The notes beneath the pieces were generated by a model. That model made no database searches. It was not told the origin of the DNA and saw only the letters and a program-made list of their open reading frames with translations. 64,000 nt of DNA from Bradyrhizobium rifense. GTDB taxonomy: Bacteria > Pseudomonadota > Alphaproteobacteria > Rhizobiales > Xanthobacteraceae. Positions 16,026 to 25,910 of this stretch are shown one piece after another. Both the position numbers and the translations under genes were made by a program. Location: NCBI RefSeq assembly GCF_008123425.1, contig NZ_VSSS01000013.1, positions 145,811-209,810 on the forward strand, read 5' to 3'. Every line of letters begins with the position of its first letter. Within the stretch, counting starts at the first letter, position 1.

Positions 16026-18077
16026 ATGCGCGCGGAAGAGCCGTTTCTGGTCCGCCATGCGGATCTCATTTTCGCTTTGAAGACGTTTGTCGCGTCGATG
16101 CTGGCGCTGGTCATTGCGCTCGCGATGGACCTGCCGCGGCCCTACTGGGCGATGGCGACCGTCTACATCACCTCGCAGCCGCTCGCCGGCGCGACCAGCT
16201 CGAAGGCCTTCTTCCGCGTCATGGGCACGCTGGTCGGCGCGACCATGACAGTGGCGCTGGTGCCGAACCTGATCAATGCGCCCGAACTGTTGTGCCTCGC
16301 CATCGCGCTTTGGGTCGGGTTCTGCTTGTATCTCTCGCTGCTCGACGGCACGCCGCGCAGCTACGTCTTCATGTTGGCCGGATACACCGTCGCGCTGATC
16401 GGCTTTCCCTCGGTGTCCGAGCCCGGTGCGATCTTCGACACCGCGGTGGCCAGGCTCGAGGAAATCTCGCTCGGCATCATCTGCGCCAGCCTGGTCTCCA
16501 CCATCGTGTTTCCGCGCAGTGTCGCGCCGGCCGTGGCCCGCCGCGTCGACAGCTGGCTGTCGGATGCGCGCCGTCTCAGCAATGTCGTGCTGCTGCGCGA
16601 CGGCACCAACGACACCCGCCGCGGCAAGCGCCTCAAGCTCGCGACCGATATCGTCGAAATCGACACGCTGTCCACCCATCTTGCCTATGACCAACTGACC
16701 GATCGCAATGCGGTGACCGGCCTCGGCGAAATCCGGATGCGCATGCTGATGCTACTGCCGGTGATCGCCTCGCTCGAGGATCGGCTGGCTGCGCTAGGGG
16801 AGGAGGCTCTGCGGCGGCAACCCGAGCTGAAGCAGATTCTGGAGGATCTTGCGCAATGGATCGTCAGCGACGTCGGCGCACGGCAACCGGCCGAGCGGAT
16901 TCGCGCCATGATCGCGGAGCGGCAGGCGGTGCTCGATGACAGCGCGTCCTGGGAGCGGATCATCATCACGAGCCTGCTGTCGCGGCTGCGTGAGCTCGTC
17001 GATCTCTCGCGCGATTGCCGCGTGCTGACCGAGGCCATTGCCGAGAACCGGAACGTCTCGACGCTCGATCTGGCCTTCCATTCCGAGGCCGGTGCCGCGC
17101 CCGTGCGACACCGGGACCGCTGGCTCGCGCTGTGGTCGGCGGCCGGTGCGGCCGTGGCGATCCTGATATGCTGCGCGTTCTGGATCGGCACGGGCTGGCC
17201 CGATGGCGCCTCGGCGCCGATGATGGCGGCGGTGGCCTGCTCGTTCTTTGCAGCCCAGGACGAGCCCGCGCGCTTCATTCGCAGCTTCGGCCTGTGGTCG
17301 CTGGTCGCTATCGTGGTGGTTGCGATCTATCTGTTCGCGCTGGTGCCTGCGATCTCCCATATCGAGGTTCTGGTCGTCGCACTGGCGCCGACCTTCCTGC
17401 TCTATGGCTTCCTGATCGCGCGGCCGGCAACGGCGGGCACAGGCATGGCGCTCGCGGCCAACACCGCAACCTTGCTCGCCCTCCAATCGACCTACATCGC
17501 AGATTTCGCGTCCTACGCCAATTCCGCCGTCGCCTTCTTCATCGGCGTCCTGATCGCCGAGATTGTGACGCGGATCGCGCGCGGGGTGGGCGCGGAGTGG
17601 ATCGCCAATCGCCTGGTGCTGTCGAGCTGGATCACCATCGCGGTCGCCGCCGAACGGCGGGGCAAGCGCGATCGTGCGGGGTTCGCCGGCCTCATGCTGC
17701 ACCGTCTCGGGCTTCTGGTGCAACGCATCGCCTTCCTGTCGGAGAGCGACCGGCGTGACGCCGACAGCCTCGTGCAGCTCCGCATCGGGATCAACATCAT
17801 CGATTTGCGCCGCGCGCGCTATGGGCTTGCGGCGACGACCATCTCGGTGATCGACGACATGCTCGACCAGCTTGCCATTGCCTGCCGCAGCTATGCGGGC
17901 GGGGGCATGCCGCGCGAACTCCTGACCAGTGTCGATCGGGCATTGGGCCAGGCGGTGAAAGATCCCAATGACAGCGCGCGCGAGGATGCCCTGATCGGCC
18001 TCGTCGGCATCCGCCGCGGCCTGTTCCCGGACGCGCCGGCCTATCGGCCGCGCGCAGATGCGAGTGTGGCGGCATGA
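16026..18077 (+). CDS. aaeB: Aromatic-acid exporter, FUSC/AaeB-like
   Basis: A 683-residue inner-membrane protein with the FUSC layout: an N-terminal membrane block (about residues 15-165, including 'RPYWAMATVYITSQPLAGATSSKAF' split over TM2-TM3), a soluble central domain (about 170-360) and a second membrane block (about 370-510) with 'WPDGASAPMMAAVACSFFA'. Such proteins work with an AaeX-type small protein and an AaeA-type adaptor to expel p-hydroxybenzoate-like acids or fusaric acid. Those two genes follow with ATGA overlaps. Symbol assigned from operon structure and family. Confidence 0.85.
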   Translation: MRAEEPFLVRHADLIFALKTFVASMLALVIALAMDLPRPYWAMATVYITSQPLAGATSSKAFFRVMGTLVGATMTVALVPNLINAPELLCLAIALWVGFCLYLSLLDGTPRSYVFMLAGYTVALIGFPSVSEPGAIFDTAVARLEEISLGIICASLVSTIVFPRSVAPAVARRVDSWLSDARRLSNVVLLRDGTNDTRRGKRLKLATDIVEIDTLSTHLAYDQLTDRNAVTGLGEIRMRMLMLLPVIASLEDRLAALGEEALRRQPELKQILEDLAQWIVSDVGARQPAERIRAMIAERQAVLDDSASWERIIITSLLSRLRELVDLSRDCRVLTEAIAENRNVSTLDLAFHSEAGAAPVRHRDRWLALWSAAGAAVAILICCAFWIGTGWPDGASAPMMAAVACSFFAAQDEPARFIRSFGLWSLVAIVVVAIYLFALVPAISHIEVLVVALAPTFLLYGFLIARPATAGTGMALAANTATLLALQSTYIADFASYANSAVAFFIGVLIAEIVTRIARGVGAEWIANRLVLSSWITIAVAAERRGKRDRAGFAGLMLHRLGLLVQRIAFLSESDRRDADSLVQLRIGINIIDLRRARYGLAATTISVIDDMLDQLAIACRSYAGGGMPRELLTSVDRALGQAVKDPNDSAREDALIGLVGIRRGLFPDAPAYRPRADASVAA

Positions 18078-18280
18078 GGTATGTGATCGACATCTATGGC
18101 GTGCTCGTGCCGGCGCTCCTGCTCTGGATCATCGTCGCCTATGTGCTGAGCGCGCTCCTGCGCCGGCTGATGCAGCGCTTCGACCTCTACCGGCTGGTTT
18201 GGCACCGCGCACTGTTCGATTTCGCGATTTTCGTCTGCCTTCTCGGCGGCGTCGTCTATCTCTCGGAGTATCTCTCATGA
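18074..18280 (+). CDS. aaeX: DUF1656 small membrane protein, AaeX-like
   Basis: A 68-residue protein with two hydrophobic segments (about residues 9-28 and 45-65), the size and layout of DUF1656/AaeX. It sits between the FUSC exporter and the HlyD-type adaptor with four-base ATGA overlaps on both sides. AaeX is a small accessory of the aromatic-acid efflux system; its exact role is not established. Confidence 0.85.
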   Translation: MRYVIDIYGVLVPALLLWIIVAYVLSALLRRLMQRFDLYRLVWHRALFDFAIFVCLLGGVVYLSEYLS

Positions 18281-19143
18281 AAGGAAACTTTGCCTGGCTT
18301 GGCCGGCTCGCGGTCACGGTCATCGTGGTCGTCGCGGCACTCGGCGTGGGCCGCGAATTGTGGGTCTACTACATGGAGTCGCCCTGGACGCGTGACGGCC
18401 GTGTGCGCGCCGACGTGGTGCAGGTCGCGCCGGATGTCTCCGGCTTCGTCACCGACGTGCTGGTCAAAGACAATCAGAAAGTCCATCGTGGCGATGTGCT
18501 GTTCAAGATCGACCGCGAACGGTTCGCGCTGGCGCTGCGGCAGGCTGACGCGTCGGTGGCGGGTCATCAGGCCACGCTGGATCAAGCCAATGCCGATCTG
18601 AAGCGCTACAGCACGCTGACAACCGATGCCGTCTCGCAACAGAAGCAGGAGCAGGTGCTCGCGACCCAGCTCCAGGCCAAGGCAGCCTTCGATGCGGCGG
18701 TTGCCGACCGCGCGGTCGCCCAGCTCAATCTCGATCGCAGCGAGGTCCGGGCTTCCGTGAACGGCGTGATCACCAACATGGATCTGCGGCCCGGCGCTTA
18801 CGTCACCGCCGGGAAAGGCGTGATGGCGCTGGTCGACAGCGACACGCTGCATGTGGAAGGCTATTTCGAAGAGACGAAACTCGCGCGCATCCGCACCGGC
18901 GACAAGGTGAAGGTCCGCCTGATGGGCGAGAAGGTCACGCTGACCGGCCGTGTCGAGAGCATCGCCGCCGGCATCGAGGACCGCGACCGCGCCGAGGGTG
19001 CGAGCCTGCTCGCCAACGTCAACCCTACCTTCAGCTGGGTGCGGCTCGCCCAGCGCGTGCCCGTGCGCATCGCGCTGGATCCGGTGCCCGACGGAATGTC
19101 GCTGGTCGCAGGGCGTTCGGCGACGGTCGAGGTATTGGATTAA
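18277..19143 (+). CDS. aaeA: HlyD-type membrane fusion protein, AaeA-like
   Basis: A 288-residue periplasmic adaptor. One N-terminal anchor (about residues 8-27) is followed by the first lipoyl half 'VQVAPDVSGFVTDVLVKDNQ', a helical hairpin (about 80-150), the second lipoyl half 'VRASVNGVITNMDLRPGAYV' and a beta-barrel with 'VEGYFEETKLARI'. It would link the FUSC exporter to an outer-membrane channel encoded elsewhere. The true start is the ATG at 18277, which overlaps the aaeX stop. Last gene of the marR-led operon. Confidence 0.88.
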   Translation: MKGNFAWLGRLAVTVIVVVAALGVGRELWVYYMESPWTRDGRVRADVVQVAPDVSGFVTDVLVKDNQKVHRGDVLFKIDRERFALALRQADASVAGHQATLDQANADLKRYSTLTTDAVSQQKQEQVLATQLQAKAAFDAAVADRAVAQLNLDRSEVRASVNGVITNMDLRPGAYVTAGKGVMALVDSDTLHVEGYFEETKLARIRTGDKVKVRLMGEKVTLTGRVESIAAGIEDRDRAEGASLLANVNPTFSWVRLAQRVPVRIALDPVPDGMSLVAGRSATVEVLD

Positions 19144-19447
19144 CGCTAGTGCCGATGGAGTCGCGTTTGGGTTGGGGAAAAACCGGCAGCAAGCGTGTCA
19201 AAGCCAAATGGCGGAGCTAATCCTGACTCGCGTGTGTGAGTCGGGGAGCTGCATTGGGCATTTGGTTTTTAGTCCTCGCGGCCTGCGTGGTTGGCGCGTT
19301 GCTCCTTTTGGCATTCTGTCGATAGGACCGACAGCGGATACACTTGTTGCTGCGAAGCATCAGCGAGCCGCTGAAATAGCGGTTCCAGTCGGATGGTTTT
19401 TGACTGTGCAAGCATGAGCCCGTTCACTCCCGGTGTTGGAGGCGGAC
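19144..19447. other. Intergenic stretch without a supported gene
   Basis: About 300 bases after the efflux operon. Open frames here are short, lack ribosome sites and have no recognisable product. No strong hairpin was seen. Confidence 0.5.
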
Positions 19448-19528
19448 GTGAGTTGGTTGCTTGTATTTCTCATCGCCGCGAGCGCAATGGTGTTGATCGC
19501 TCACGTGATTGACGCGATGCGCTCCTGA
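19448..19528 (+). CDS. Tiny single-TM peptide (26 aa), AHxxDAxR type
   Basis: A GTG-started frame of 26 codons encodes one hydrophobic helix ending in 'AHVIDAMRS'. GGAGG lies 5 bases before the GTG. It resembles the 30-residue peptide on the other strand at 28459: both begin with a short hydrophobic run and end with an 'AH-x-x-DA-x-R' tail just after the helix. The spaced ribosome site and the shared tail argue that it is real. No function known; a small membrane peptide is likely. Confidence 0.5.
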   Translation: MSWLLVFLIAASAMVLIAHVIDAMRS

Positions 19529-19653
19529 TACTCTTTGAGACTCGTTTTCGTCGGTAATCAGGTAAGCCGCGAAAATGTTCCGCAGCCGGCGAGCGTCCAT
19601 TTGAGGAACTTGGCGGTGCAAGTCGAGGTTGTCGCTGCAAGAGGAGCACGATC

Positions 19654-19758
19654 ATGCTTATGTTTTACCTGCCGATGATAATCTTCAACGCGATGCTCGA
19701 AGCCACGAAGCAGAAGAACGAGCCGGTTTCCATCGATGAGCCGCCAAGCTCCGACTAG
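19654..19758 (+). CDS. Tiny membrane-associated protein (34 aa)
   Basis: An ATG frame of 34 codons, preceded by GAGGAG eight bases upstream. The first half is hydrophobic ('MLMFYLPMIIFNAMLEA') and the second half polar and proline-rich. It lies between the efflux operon and the acyl-CoA dehydrogenase gene, 125 bp after another tiny membrane peptide. It could be a shadow, but the start context is good. No function can be proposed. Confidence 0.4.
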   Translation: MLMFYLPMIIFNAMLEATKQKNEPVSIDEPPSSD

Positions 19759-19809
19759 ACCCGATCCCAATCCGTTAGCTTCGATGCCTCCTGACGGGCC
19801 AGCGCCTCC

Positions 19810-21021
19810 TCAGGCATTCGAATATTTCTTCAGCTCGAACCGCGCGATCTGGTTTCTGTGCACCTCGTCCGGCCCATCGGCGAGGCGCAGCAGGCGTGCG
19901 GTGGCGTAGGCCTGCGTCAAACCAAAATCGTTCGAGGTGCCACCGCCACCATGGGCCTGGATGGCCCAGTCGATGATCTGGCAGGCCATGTTGGGCACGG
20001 CGACCTTGATCATCGCGATCTCGGCCTTCGCGACCTTGTTGCCGACGGTGTCCATCGCGTAGGCGGCATTCAGCGTCAGCAGGCGGGCCTGCTCGATCAT
20101 GATGCGGGATTCGGCGATGCGCTCCTGCGTCACCGTCTGCTCCGAGACCGGCTTGCCGAAGGCGACGCGGCTGCGAACGCGCCGGCACATCTTTTCCAGC
20201 GTGCGTTCGGCGAGCCCGATCAGCCGCATGCAATGGTGGATGCGGCCGGGGCCGAGGCGGCCCTGCGCGATCTCGAAACCGCGGCCTTCGCCGAGCAGCA
20301 TGTTCTCCTTCGGCACCCGCACATTGGTGAAGATCACCTCCGAGGCGCGGTCGGGCACGCCGTAGAAGCCGAACACGGGCAGGGGCCGTTTCACCTCGAC
20401 GCCCGGCGTGTCCATCGGCACCAGGATCATGGATTGTTGCTTGTGACGGTCGGCATGATCGGGATCGGTCTTGCCCATGAAGATGCAGATCTTGCAGCGC
20501 GGGTCGGTCGCGTTGGTGGTGTACCATTTGCGCCCGTTGATGATGTAATGGTCGCCGTCGCGCACGATCGAGCTTTCGATGTTGGTCGCGTCGGATGAGG
20601 CGACCGCAGGCTCGGTCATGGCGAAGCAGGAACGGATTTCGCCTGCGAGCAGCGGCTTCAGCCAGCGTTCCTTGTCCTCTTTCGAGCCGTAGCGCTCCAG
20701 CACTTCCATGTTGCCGGTGTCCGGCGCCGAGCAGTTGAACACTTCCGGCGCTAAGTGCGAGCGGCCCATGACCTCGCAGAGCGGGGCATATTCGAGATTG
20801 GTCAGGCCCGCGCCATCGCTCGATTCCGGCAGGAACAGATTCCACAGGCCCTCGGCGCGTGCGAGCGGTTTCAGCTCCTCGACGACGGGATAGACTTTCC
20901 ACGGCCCAAGCTCTTCCGCCTCGCGATAAAATCGCTCCTCGTTCGGGTAGATGTGCCGGTCCATAAAACTCTCGAGCTTGCGCTTGAGCTCGACGACTTT
21001 TGGCGACATCGGGTAGAGCAT
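19810..21021 (-). CDS. Acyl-CoA dehydrogenase
   Basis: A 403-residue flavoprotein with the full acyl-CoA dehydrogenase fold. '[20 protein letters not shown]' is the FAD/substrate signature (family: A-M-T-E-P-x-x-G-S-D), with Ala-Ser-Ser in place of the usual Gly-Ser. '[19 protein letters not shown]' is the C-terminal signature. GAGGAGG precedes the ATG by 6 bases. It oxidises an acyl-CoA at alpha-beta and passes electrons to ETF. It is third in a leftward operon with an acyl-CoA ligase and a GH172 protein, 23 bp after the latter. Substrate class unknown. Confidence 0.92.
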   Translation of the reverse strand: MLYPMSPKVVELKRKLESFMDRHIYPNEERFYREAEELGPWKVYPVVEELKPLARAEGLWNLFLPESSDGAGLTNLEYAPLCEVMGRSHLAPEVFNCSAPDTGNMEVLERYGSKEDKERWLKPLLAGEIRSCFAMTEPAVASSDATNIESSIVRDGDHYIINGRKWYTTNATDPRCKICIFMGKTDPDHADRHKQQSMILVPMDTPGVEVKRPLPVFGFYGVPDRASEVIFTNVRVPKENMLLGEGRGFEIAQGRLGPGRIHHCMRLIGLAERTLEKMCRRVRSRVAFGKPVSEQTVTQERIAESRIMIEQARLLTLNAAYAMDTVGNKVAKAEIAMIKVAVPNMACQIIDWAIQAHGGGGTSNDFGLTQAYATARLLRLADGPDEVHRNQIARFELKKYSNA

Positions 21022-21044
21022 TCTGGACCTCCTCAGGCGTCGGG

Positions 21045-22163
21045 CTAGTCGATCTCGAGATATTCCGGGTCGGCCAGTTTGGGGAACGGCGCGGCCGGCA
21101 GCGTCTGGTACCAGAACGCCACGGAAGCGATGTCGTCCTGCAGCGGGAGATATTTTGCCTCCTTGAGGCCCGTTCGCCAGCCCAGCGCCTGGATGGTGAC
21201 GCGAAGGTCGCTCTGGAAGCGGATGGGATCGGGGATGTGCCAGCGGTACATGCCGAAGCGCTGCTGCGATTTGTAGACGCCGTCGGGACGGATAACCTGC
21301 GGCAGGCCGGCATAGGGCGTGGTGAATTCCTGATAGCGCGATTGCTGTACGGCGCCGCGGCCGGAATGAGCCACATAAGGATCGAAATTATACGCGCCGC
21401 AGAAATAATCCTCGGTGCCGGTGCCGCAGATGGTGGGGAATTCGCCGTCGCCGTCGATGAAGAACTTGATCTCGCCTTCGCCCCACCAGCCGTTGTTGTT
21501 GACGCCCCAGGCCATGTAGGTGCCGATATATTGGCCGCGGCCGCTGACGCCGTCGAGGATGGTGTAGACGTCCTTGCAGGGCAGCGGATTGGTGCGACGG
21601 AATTGCGCGTGGAAATAGGCGCAGTCCTCGGGCACCTCGGTCAAGGTGTAGTTGATCTGGTAGTAGACGGTCAGCGCTTCCTCGCTGCGGTTCTCCATGG
21701 TGAAGCGGGCGCGCGTGCGGAATGGCATTTCCCAGTAGCAGTTGAAGGCGCGGCCCGGATTGACGCAGACGGCGAGCGACGACACCTGCGCAAACTCCTC
21801 CCATCCGCAGGCGAAGAAGTCGCCGGCCGGGCATTCCACGCTCGGGTGCTCCTGGCCGTCCCAGTAGACCCGCAGGATCGAATGGCGCAGGCGGCCGCGC
21901 GCCAGCGTCATCCAGATCTGCTGGATGGCGCCCTGGCCTTCGATGTCGGCGAGTGTGAACGTCGCACCGGGCTCGATCACGACAAAGGGCGAAACCTTCC
22001 AGCCTTGCCCGAGGTCACGGGCCTGGGGCGCCGCGGGCCCGTCGACGGACATGCCGCCCTTGCCCTTTTCGCCGGTGAAATTCTCGGGGCTGATCGAACG
22101 CGTCTGCGCGTTCGACAGGCGGGACAGATTGCCGAGATGCAGGCCCAATCCGGAAAACGCCAT
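21045..22163 (-). CDS. DUF2961 / GH172-family glycoside hydrolase homologue
   Basis: A 372-residue protein of the DUF2961 family, now glycoside hydrolase family 172 (known activities: difructose-anhydride and fructo-/arabinofuranoside hydrolysis). The signature is '[20 protein letters not shown]' followed by 'GTGTEDYF'. Conserved glutamates in these two strands are the expected catalytic pair. There is no signal peptide, so it is cytoplasmic. GAGGAC precedes the ATG closely. Its place between an acyl-CoA ligase and an acyl-CoA dehydrogenase is unusual for a sugar hydrolase and suggests that the pathway's substrate is glycosylated, or that this branch has another activity. Family confident, activity open. 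Confidence 0.8.
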   Translation of the reverse strand: MAFSGLGLHLGNLSRLSNAQTRSISPENFTGEKGKGGMSVDGPAAPQARDLGQGWKVSPFVVIEPGATFTLADIEGQGAIQQIWMTLARGRLRHSILRVYWDGQEHPSVECPAGDFFACGWEEFAQVSSLAVCVNPGRAFNCYWEMPFRTRARFTMENRSEEALTVYYQINYTLTEVPEDCAYFHAQFRRTNPLPCKDVYTILDGVSGRGQYIGTYMAWGVNNNGWWGEGEIKFFIDGDGEFPTICGTGTEDYFCGAYNFDPYVAHSGRGAVQQSRYQEFTTPYAGLPQVIRPDGVYKSQQRFGMYRWHIPDPIRFQSDLRVTIQALGWRTGLKEAKYLPLQDDIASVAFWYQTLPAAPFPKLADPEYLEID

Positions 22164-22256
22164 GATGTCCTCGATGAGGGGGGTAGCGATGCCTCGGATA
22201 TATCGCCGGCGAATCTACCAAATGATGAAGATGATCGCGCAATGAGAGGGCCGAGA

Positions 22257-23882
22257 CTACCCGACGCGATACCCTCTGAACTTCTCGCGCAGGGCCGATT
22301 TGAGCACCTTGCCGGTGCCGGTCATCGGGAATTCGTCGAGGAATTCGACCGCATCCGGCATCCACCACCTCGCGATTCTGGGACGCATGTGGTCGAGCAG
22401 GGTCTTGCCGTCGACGGTCGCACCCTTTTTGCGGACGACCAGGAGCAGCGGGCGCTCCTGCCATTTGTCGTGCGCAATGGCGACCACGGCGGCCTGCAGT
22501 ACGTCGGGATGGGACAGGGCGATGTCCTCGAGCTGGATCGAGGAGATCCATTCGCCGCCCGACTTGATCACGTCCTTGGAGCGGTCAGTCAGCGTCACAT
22601 GGCCGTGTTGGTCGATCACGGCCATGTCGCCGGTGATCAGCCAGCCGTCGGGATCGAGGCCTTCGTCGAGCTTCATGTAGCCGGAGGCGACCCAGGGGCC
22701 GCGAGCGCGCAGATGGCCGACGGTCTTGCCGTCGCGCGGCAGCTCGCTGCCGCCGTCATCGACGATGCGCAGGGTCGTGCCGAAGCAGGCGCGGCCCGAG
22801 ACCTGGCGGCGGTCGAAGATCTCGTTTTCGCTGAGATGCTCCGAGCCGGGCCGCAATCCCGGCATCGAGCAGCCCAGCGCCTCGGTCATGCCCCAAGCCT
22901 GAACATAGTCGATGTTGTAGTCGCGCTTGAGCTTTTCGATCATCGCGCGCGGGGGCGCCGAGCCCGACGACAGTGTTGCGCGCAGGGTCGAGAATGTGTT
23001 GCCGGTACGGCCCAGCCAGTCGAGCAGGATCAGCCAGAAGCTCGGAACGCCTGCCGACACCGTCACCTTCTCGCCTTCGAGCAGCTCGTAGAGCTTGTCT
23101 GGCTCATAGTTGCGGCCGGGCAGCACGAGCTTCGAGCCGGTGTAAGGGGCGGTGAACGGCATGTTCCAGCCATTGCCGTGGAACAGCGGCGCCATCGGCA
23201 TCATCACCTCGCGCACGCCTTCCATATGCCCGGGCAGGAAGTCGAGGCCGGAGCAGACCATGGTCTGAAGCAGGGCGGCGCGGTGCGAATAGATCACGCC
23301 CTTGGGATTGCCCGTCGTGCCCGAGGTGTAGCAGATGGTGGATGCGGACTTCTCGTCGAACTCCGGCCAGGCGAAGCCGGCATCGCTCTCCATTGCCAAG
23401 AGCTCTTCGTAGCAATGCACGTTCGCAAGCCTCGTCTCGGGCATGCGTTCGCGCGACGACATGATCACGTAGGCTTCGACCGTCTTCAGCTGCGGCGCGA
23501 TCGCCTCGACGATTGGCAGCGTGGCGCGGTCGACGAACAGCAGTCGGTCTTCGGCGTGGTTGATGATGTAGACGAGTTGTTCGGGGAACAGTCGCGGATT
23601 GACGGTATGCAGCACATAGCCCATGCCGGGCGCCGCGTAGAACATCTCGAAATGACGATGCGTATTCCAGGCCAGCGTGCCGACGCGATCGCCTTGCTTC
23701 ATGCCGAGCCGCTTGAGCGCCAGCGCCATGCGCTTGATGCGCGGATGAGCCTCGGCATAGGTGGTGCGATGGATGTCGCCTTCGATCTCGCGCGCGACGA
23801 TCTCCGCCTCGCCGTGATAGTCGGCAGCATACTGGATCAAGCCACTGATCAGCAGCGGCATGTCCATCATCAATCCCTGCAT
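22257..23882 (-). CDS. Fatty-acyl/medium-chain acyl-CoA ligase
   Basis: A 541-residue AMP-forming ligase. P-loop 'YTSGTTGNPKGV' lies near residue 180; 'QAWGMTEALG', 'GWLITGDMAVID', 'DRSKDVIKSGGEWIS' and the C-terminal 'MTGTGKVLK' Lys follow in order. The frame is open to 23981, but the ATG at 23882 has GGAGGGGA upstream and gives the family N-terminus. It activates a carboxylic acid as its CoA thioester, feeding the acyl-CoA dehydrogenase encoded two genes downstream. It diverges from a Baeyer-Villiger-type monooxygenase gene over 190 bp. Confidence 0.9.
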   Translation of the reverse strand: MQGLMMDMPLLISGLIQYAADYHGEAEIVAREIEGDIHRTTYAEAHPRIKRMALALKRLGMKQGDRVGTLAWNTHRHFEMFYAAPGMGYVLHTVNPRLFPEQLVYIINHAEDRLLFVDRATLPIVEAIAPQLKTVEAYVIMSSRERMPETRLANVHCYEELLAMESDAGFAWPEFDEKSASTICYTSGTTGNPKGVIYSHRAALLQTMVCSGLDFLPGHMEGVREVMMPMAPLFHGNGWNMPFTAPYTGSKLVLPGRNYEPDKLYELLEGEKVTVSAGVPSFWLILLDWLGRTGNTFSTLRATLSSGSAPPRAMIEKLKRDYNIDYVQAWGMTEALGCSMPGLRPGSEHLSENEIFDRRQVSGRACFGTTLRIVDDGGSELPRDGKTVGHLRARGPWVASGYMKLDEGLDPDGWLITGDMAVIDQHGHVTLTDRSKDVIKSGGEWISSIQLEDIALSHPDVLQAAVVAIAHDKWQERPLLLVVRKKGATVDGKTLLDHMRPRIARWWMPDAVEFLDEFPMTGTGKVLKSALREKFRGYRVG

Positions 23883-24072
23883 CGTCCCCTCCGAAAAGCC
23901 AAGTCGCCTAAAATCATGTCGTTGCATGACGCGTTTGCGCTCGGTTTCAAGGTAGCGGAACGCCGCGCGGCGTACACGCAAAAAGCGGCGGACGTGATTG
24001 CGTGCGTCACTTTTTCAGGGCTAACTGGCGCGAGATGCAGGCCGAAGCAGCGGGCCGCCGTGGAGGAGATCG

Positions 24073-25905
24073 ATGTCAGCGGAAAGACACAAGACCGGTG
24101 CAGCCGGCGCGCCTAGCATCGATATTCAGGCCTTGCGTGCGCGCTATCGTGACGAGCGTGACCTGCGTCTGCGCTCCGAGGGCAAGGCGCAGTATGTCGA
24201 GGCGACGGGCGGCTTTGCCCGCTATCTCGACGATCCCTGGGCCGATGCCGGATTTGCGCGCGAGCCCGTCAGCGAAGAGACCGAGGTCGTCATCGTTGGC
24301 GGCGGCTTCGGCGGCCTGCTGTGTGGTGCGCGTCTGCGCGCGGCCGGCATCACGGATTTCCGCATCGTGGAAAAGGCCGCCGATTTCGGCGGCACCTGGT
24401 ACTGGAATCGCTATCCCGGTGCGGCGTGCGATACCGAGAGCTACATCTATCTGCCGCTGCTGGAAGAGACCGGCTACATGCCGGTGCGCAAATATGCGCG
24501 CGCGCCGGAGATCTACGAACACTCGCGCCGCATCGGCCGTCACTTCGGTCTTTACGAGCGCGCGCTGTTTCAGACCGTCATCTCGCGCGTGGCGTGGCAG
24601 GAGAGCGAGGGACGCTGGCTGGTCGAGACCGACCGCGGCGATCGCATCCGCGCGCGCTTTGTGATCCTGGCCGGAGGTCCGTTGAGCCGGCCGAAACTGC
24701 CGGGCATTCCCGGCATCGAAAGCTTTGAGGGACACAGCTTCCATACCAGCCGCTGGGACTATTCCTACACCGGCGGCACTGCGGAGGGTTGTCTTAGCGG
24801 TCTTGCCGACAAGCGCGTCGGCATCATCGGCACCGGCGCCACCGCCGTGCAATGCGTGCCGCATCTCGGCCGTTCGGCAAAGGAGCTCTACGTGTTCCAG
24901 CGCACGCCATCGGCGATCGGCGTGCGCGACGACCGGCCCACGGACCATGCCTGGGCGGAGAACCTGAAGCCCGGCTGGCAGCGCGAGCGCATGGACAATT
25001 TCACCGCGGTGATTTCGGGCGAGCCGTTCGAGCAGGATCTGGTGCAGGACGGCTGGACCGGCCTGCTCGGCGAAATTTTGCTGGCACCGCGTCGTCAGCC
25101 ACAACCGGTGACCTCGATGGAAGAGGCGCTAAAGGTGATCGAGCAGGCCGACTATCGCAAGATGGAGGAGATCCGGGCCCGCGTCGACGCCGTGGTCAAG
25201 GACGACGCGACCGCAGCGGCGCTCAAACCCTGGTACAAGGCGTTCTGCAAGCGGCCGTGCTTTCACGACGAATATCTCGACACCTTCAATCGCCCCAACG
25301 TGCATCTCGTCGATACCGGGGGCAGGGGCGTCGGGCGCATCACGGAGAATGCGGTCGTCGTCGACGGCAAGGCCTACGATCTCGACTGCCTGATCTATGC
25401 CAGCGGCTTCGAGGTCGGCACCGACTATGCGCGCCGCATGGGGTTTGAGGTCTATGGCCGCGACGGCGTCAGCCTGTCAGAGCGCTGGCGCGATGGCGTC
25501 AAGACGATGCACGGCTTCTACAGCCGCGGCTTTCCGAACTGCTTCATGATCGTGACGGTGCAGGCCGGCCAGAGCGCCAATTTTCCGCACATCATCGACG
25601 AGCAATCGCAGCACATTGCCTATGTCATCGATCAGGCGCGCAAGCGCGGTGCCAGGACATTGGAGCCGACGCTTGCGGCCGAGAATGCCTGGGTCGACGA
25701 AGTCGTCAAGGCCGCGGTCGGCCGCCAGACCTATCTCGCCGAATGTACGCCCGGCTACTACAACAATGAAGGCGTGTTCGATCCGATCGCGGCGCGCAAC
25801 AGCCAATACTGGCGCGGGCCGATGGCGTTCCTCCGGCTGCTCGCCAAATGGCGGAAGGAGGGCAATCTGGACGGATTGGAATTGACATCCGAGGTTCCGG
25901 CTTGA
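24073..25905 (+). CDS. Baeyer-Villiger-type flavin monooxygenase
   Basis: A 610-residue class B flavoprotein monooxygenase. The FAD site '[17 protein letters not shown]' lies near residue 73; the fingerprint '[13 protein letters not shown]' lies near 219 (family: F-x-G-x-x-x-H-x-x-x-W-P/D); the NADPH site '[17 protein letters not shown]' lies near 248. '[18 protein letters not shown]' is typical of cyclohexanone/steroid BVMOs. It would insert oxygen next to a ketone with NADPH and O2. It diverges from acyl-CoA ligase/dehydrogenase genes, consistent with opening a cyclic ketone whose acid product is then activated. Substrate unknown. Confidence 0.9.
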   Translation: MSAERHKTGAAGAPSIDIQALRARYRDERDLRLRSEGKAQYVEATGGFARYLDDPWADAGFAREPVSEETEVVIVGGGFGGLLCGARLRAAGITDFRIVEKAADFGGTWYWNRYPGAACDTESYIYLPLLEETGYMPVRKYARAPEIYEHSRRIGRHFGLYERALFQTVISRVAWQESEGRWLVETDRGDRIRARFVILAGGPLSRPKLPGIPGIESFEGHSFHTSRWDYSYTGGTAEGCLSGLADKRVGIIGTGATAVQCVPHLGRSAKELYVFQRTPSAIGVRDDRPTDHAWAENLKPGWQRERMDNFTAVISGEPFEQDLVQDGWTGLLGEILLAPRRQPQPVTSMEEALKVIEQADYRKMEEIRARVDAVVKDDATAAALKPWYKAFCKRPCFHDEYLDTFNRPNVHLVDTGGRGVGRITENAVVVDGKAYDLDCLIYASGFEVGTDYARRMGFEVYGRDGVSLSERWRDGVKTMHGFYSRGFPNCFMIVTVQAGQSANFPHIIDEQSQHIAYVIDQARKRGARTLEPTLAAENAWVDEVVKAAVGRQTYLAECTPGYYNNEGVFDPIAARNSQYWRGPMAFLRLLAKWRKEGNLDGLELTSEVPA

Positions 25906-25910
25906 ACGAC

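Noticed and set aside
19775-21376. 533-codon minus-strand frame overlapping acyl-CoA dehydrogenase
   Set aside because: Different frame from the dehydrogenase, which has full signatures; Arg/Pro-rich product indicates a shadow.
21000-24116. Very long open frame (1038 codons) on the plus strand
   Set aside because: It lies opposite GH172 and acyl-CoA ligase genes that have clear motifs and ribosome sites. Its product is His/Arg/Asp-rich with no domain, a typical GC-rich antisense shadow.
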